In this document: one piece after another, positions 63,318 to 64,000 of the stretch
How the letters are laid out: each line of letters starts with the position of its first letter
Numbering within the stretch: the first letter of the stretch is position 1
Assembly: GCF_005937185.1 (NCBI RefSeq)
Contig: NZ_VCNI01000002.1
Coordinates: forward strand, 1,364,001-1,428,000
Length of the DNA stretch: 64,000 bases
Source of the DNA: Flagellimonas algicola
GTDB lineage: Bacteria; Bacteroidota; Bacteroidia; Flavobacteriales; Flavobacteriaceae
Reading direction: 5' to 3'
Notes under the pieces: generated by a model
Seen by the model: only the letters and a program-made list of their open reading frames with translations
What the model was told of the DNA's origin: nothing
Databases searched by the model: none
Translations under genes and position numbers: made by a program

Positions 63318-64000
63318 ATGCAGGAAAAGACAAACTTCCAACAATTTGAAAATCTAGACGAAGAACAATTACCCGTCGCTAAACACAAATTACACGATTG
63401 GACTCATTTTGCGGGTCTCTACGCTGCCGAGCATGTCGCGGCTACAGAGTTTGTGATCGGAGCAACTTTTGTGGCGCTTGGCGCCAAGACGATGGATATC
63501 ATCTTAGGTCTTCTGATTGGTAATATTCTAGCGGTACTGAGCTGGAGATTCATCACTTCCCCAATTGCCGTTGATACACGCCTGAGCCTCTATACCTATC
63601 TGAATAAGATTGCTGGTGACTCGATGACTAAGCTGTACAATTGGGCCAATGTCATTATCTTTTCTGTGATATCTGCCGCGATGATCACAGTTTCATCAAC
63701 AGCGGTTCGCTTCGCTTTTAATGTTCCTGCACAACTCAATTGGTATCCCACCAATGCCTGGTTTATATTGATTGTTTTGGCCGTAGGCATAGTTGTGGTT
63801 TCTATTGCTATCTATGGTTTCAATGCCGTTTCTGAATTTTCAGGGATCTGCGCTCCTTGGCTCTTTGTGATGTTTACGAGTGGTGCCATGGTGTTACTCC
63901 CTGCCTTGTCTTTAGATGTATTGGATAAAACTTTACCTGCTGGATGGGCGGATTTTATAACCCTTGGCGACCAGAGTATCTGGACAGGCATCAACAGCGA
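63318..64000 (+). CDS. NCS1-type (cytosine/purine-like) permease, 3' end outside window
   Basis: Reading from the ATG at 63318 gives 227 residues to the window edge. A short polar N-terminus is followed by about five helices: GLYAAEHVAATEFVIGATFV, TMDIILGLLIGNILAVLSW, LYNWANVIIFSVISAAMI and others. The overall pattern is that of purine-cytosine permease-like transporters, and the NILAVLSWRFIT segment supports it. The substrate cannot be stated. A TATCTTTA-like box lies about 50 bp upstream. Confidence 0.7.
   Translation, partial: MQEKTNFQQFENLDEEQLPVAKHKLHDWTHFAGLYAAEHVAATEFVIGATFVALGAKTMDIILGLLIGNILAVLSWRFITSPIAVDTRLSLYTYLNKIAGDSMTKLYNWANVIIFSVISAAMITVSSTAVRFAFNVPAQLNWYPTNAWFILIVLAVGIVVVSIAIYGFNAVSEFSGICAPWLFVMFTSGAMVLLPALSLDVLDKTLPAGWADFITLGDQSIWTGINS

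Noticed and set aside
1-64000. tRNA, rRNA, CRISPR, insertion sequence or prophage
   Set aside because: Read for TTCGANTC-type arms, regularly spaced repeats, transposase and integrase motifs; none was found.

Overview
The window looks like a chromosomal segment of a member of the Flavobacteriaceae (Bacteroidota), probably a marine genus near Muricauda/Allomuricauda, although the genus cannot be fixed from sequence alone. The evidence is a SusC/SusD pair, lipoproteins with Bacteroidota-style signal peptides, promoters of the TTG-N18-20-TAnnTTTG type, a mevalonate pathway for isoprenoids, and arginine synthesis through an acylated-ornithine carbamoyltransferase. Gene density is high and base composition is even. 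I see no rRNA, tRNA, CRISPR array, transposase or phage gene.

Layout. 1-2228 (-): the truncated end of a large FG-GAP/ASPIC lipoprotein. 2413-14739: an alpha-glucan/maltose locus with a sodium/solute symporter, SusD, SusC, a LacI regulator, a GH65 phosphorylase and a GH13 amylase. Two copies of one palindromic operator lie in front of the symporter and of susC. 14792-19687: a membrane protein, a glycerophosphodiesterase, a BaiN-like flavoprotein and glpF-glpK. 19757-25778: DUF1697, TspO, then mvaD, mevalonate kinase, a UbiA-type prenyltransferase, a nitrilase and rluB. 25779-26837: a small accessory patch, flanked by a second copy of the rluB 3' end, holding a tiny lipoprotein and a 148-aa protein that resembles the C-terminal helices of cytochrome oxidase subunit I. 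26844-38765 (-): a 13-gene arginine/proline operon (GNAT, argG, argC, proC, argD, proA, proB, argF', SDR, argB, argE, ACT protein, argH), preceded by a 27-codon reading frame with four consecutive arginine codons.

38985-46012 (-): three glycosyltransferases, a MORN-repeat protein, a membrane 4Fe-4S protein and an FAD oxidoreductase. 46246-53078 (+): a DUF547 protein, a beta-barrel, a GH113-like lipoprotein, another lipoprotein, a small Omp85-like protein and a tandem amidase pair of which one member has lost its zinc ligands. 53072-57488 (-): an arsenosugar-type cluster (rhodanese, two glycosyltransferases, purine nucleoside phosphorylase, ArsM, DUF547) without the radical-SAM ArsS. 57718-61480 (+): a non-canonical pyruvate-kinase-like protein behind an Fnr/Crp-like palindrome, GAPDH and a DoxX-like protein. 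61508-64000: small conserved proteins, three tandem XRE regulators behind two palindromes, and the start of an NCS1-type permease.

How the parts fit. Malto-oligosaccharides would enter by SusCD, be cut by the amylase and phosphorolysed by GH65 under LacI control; the beta-phosphoglucomutase expected to follow is not here. The arginine operon and its Arg-codon leader form a plausible attenuation system and are the strongest regulatory find. The most unusual genes are the mini-CoxI, the degenerate amidase partner and the pyruvate-kinase-like protein.
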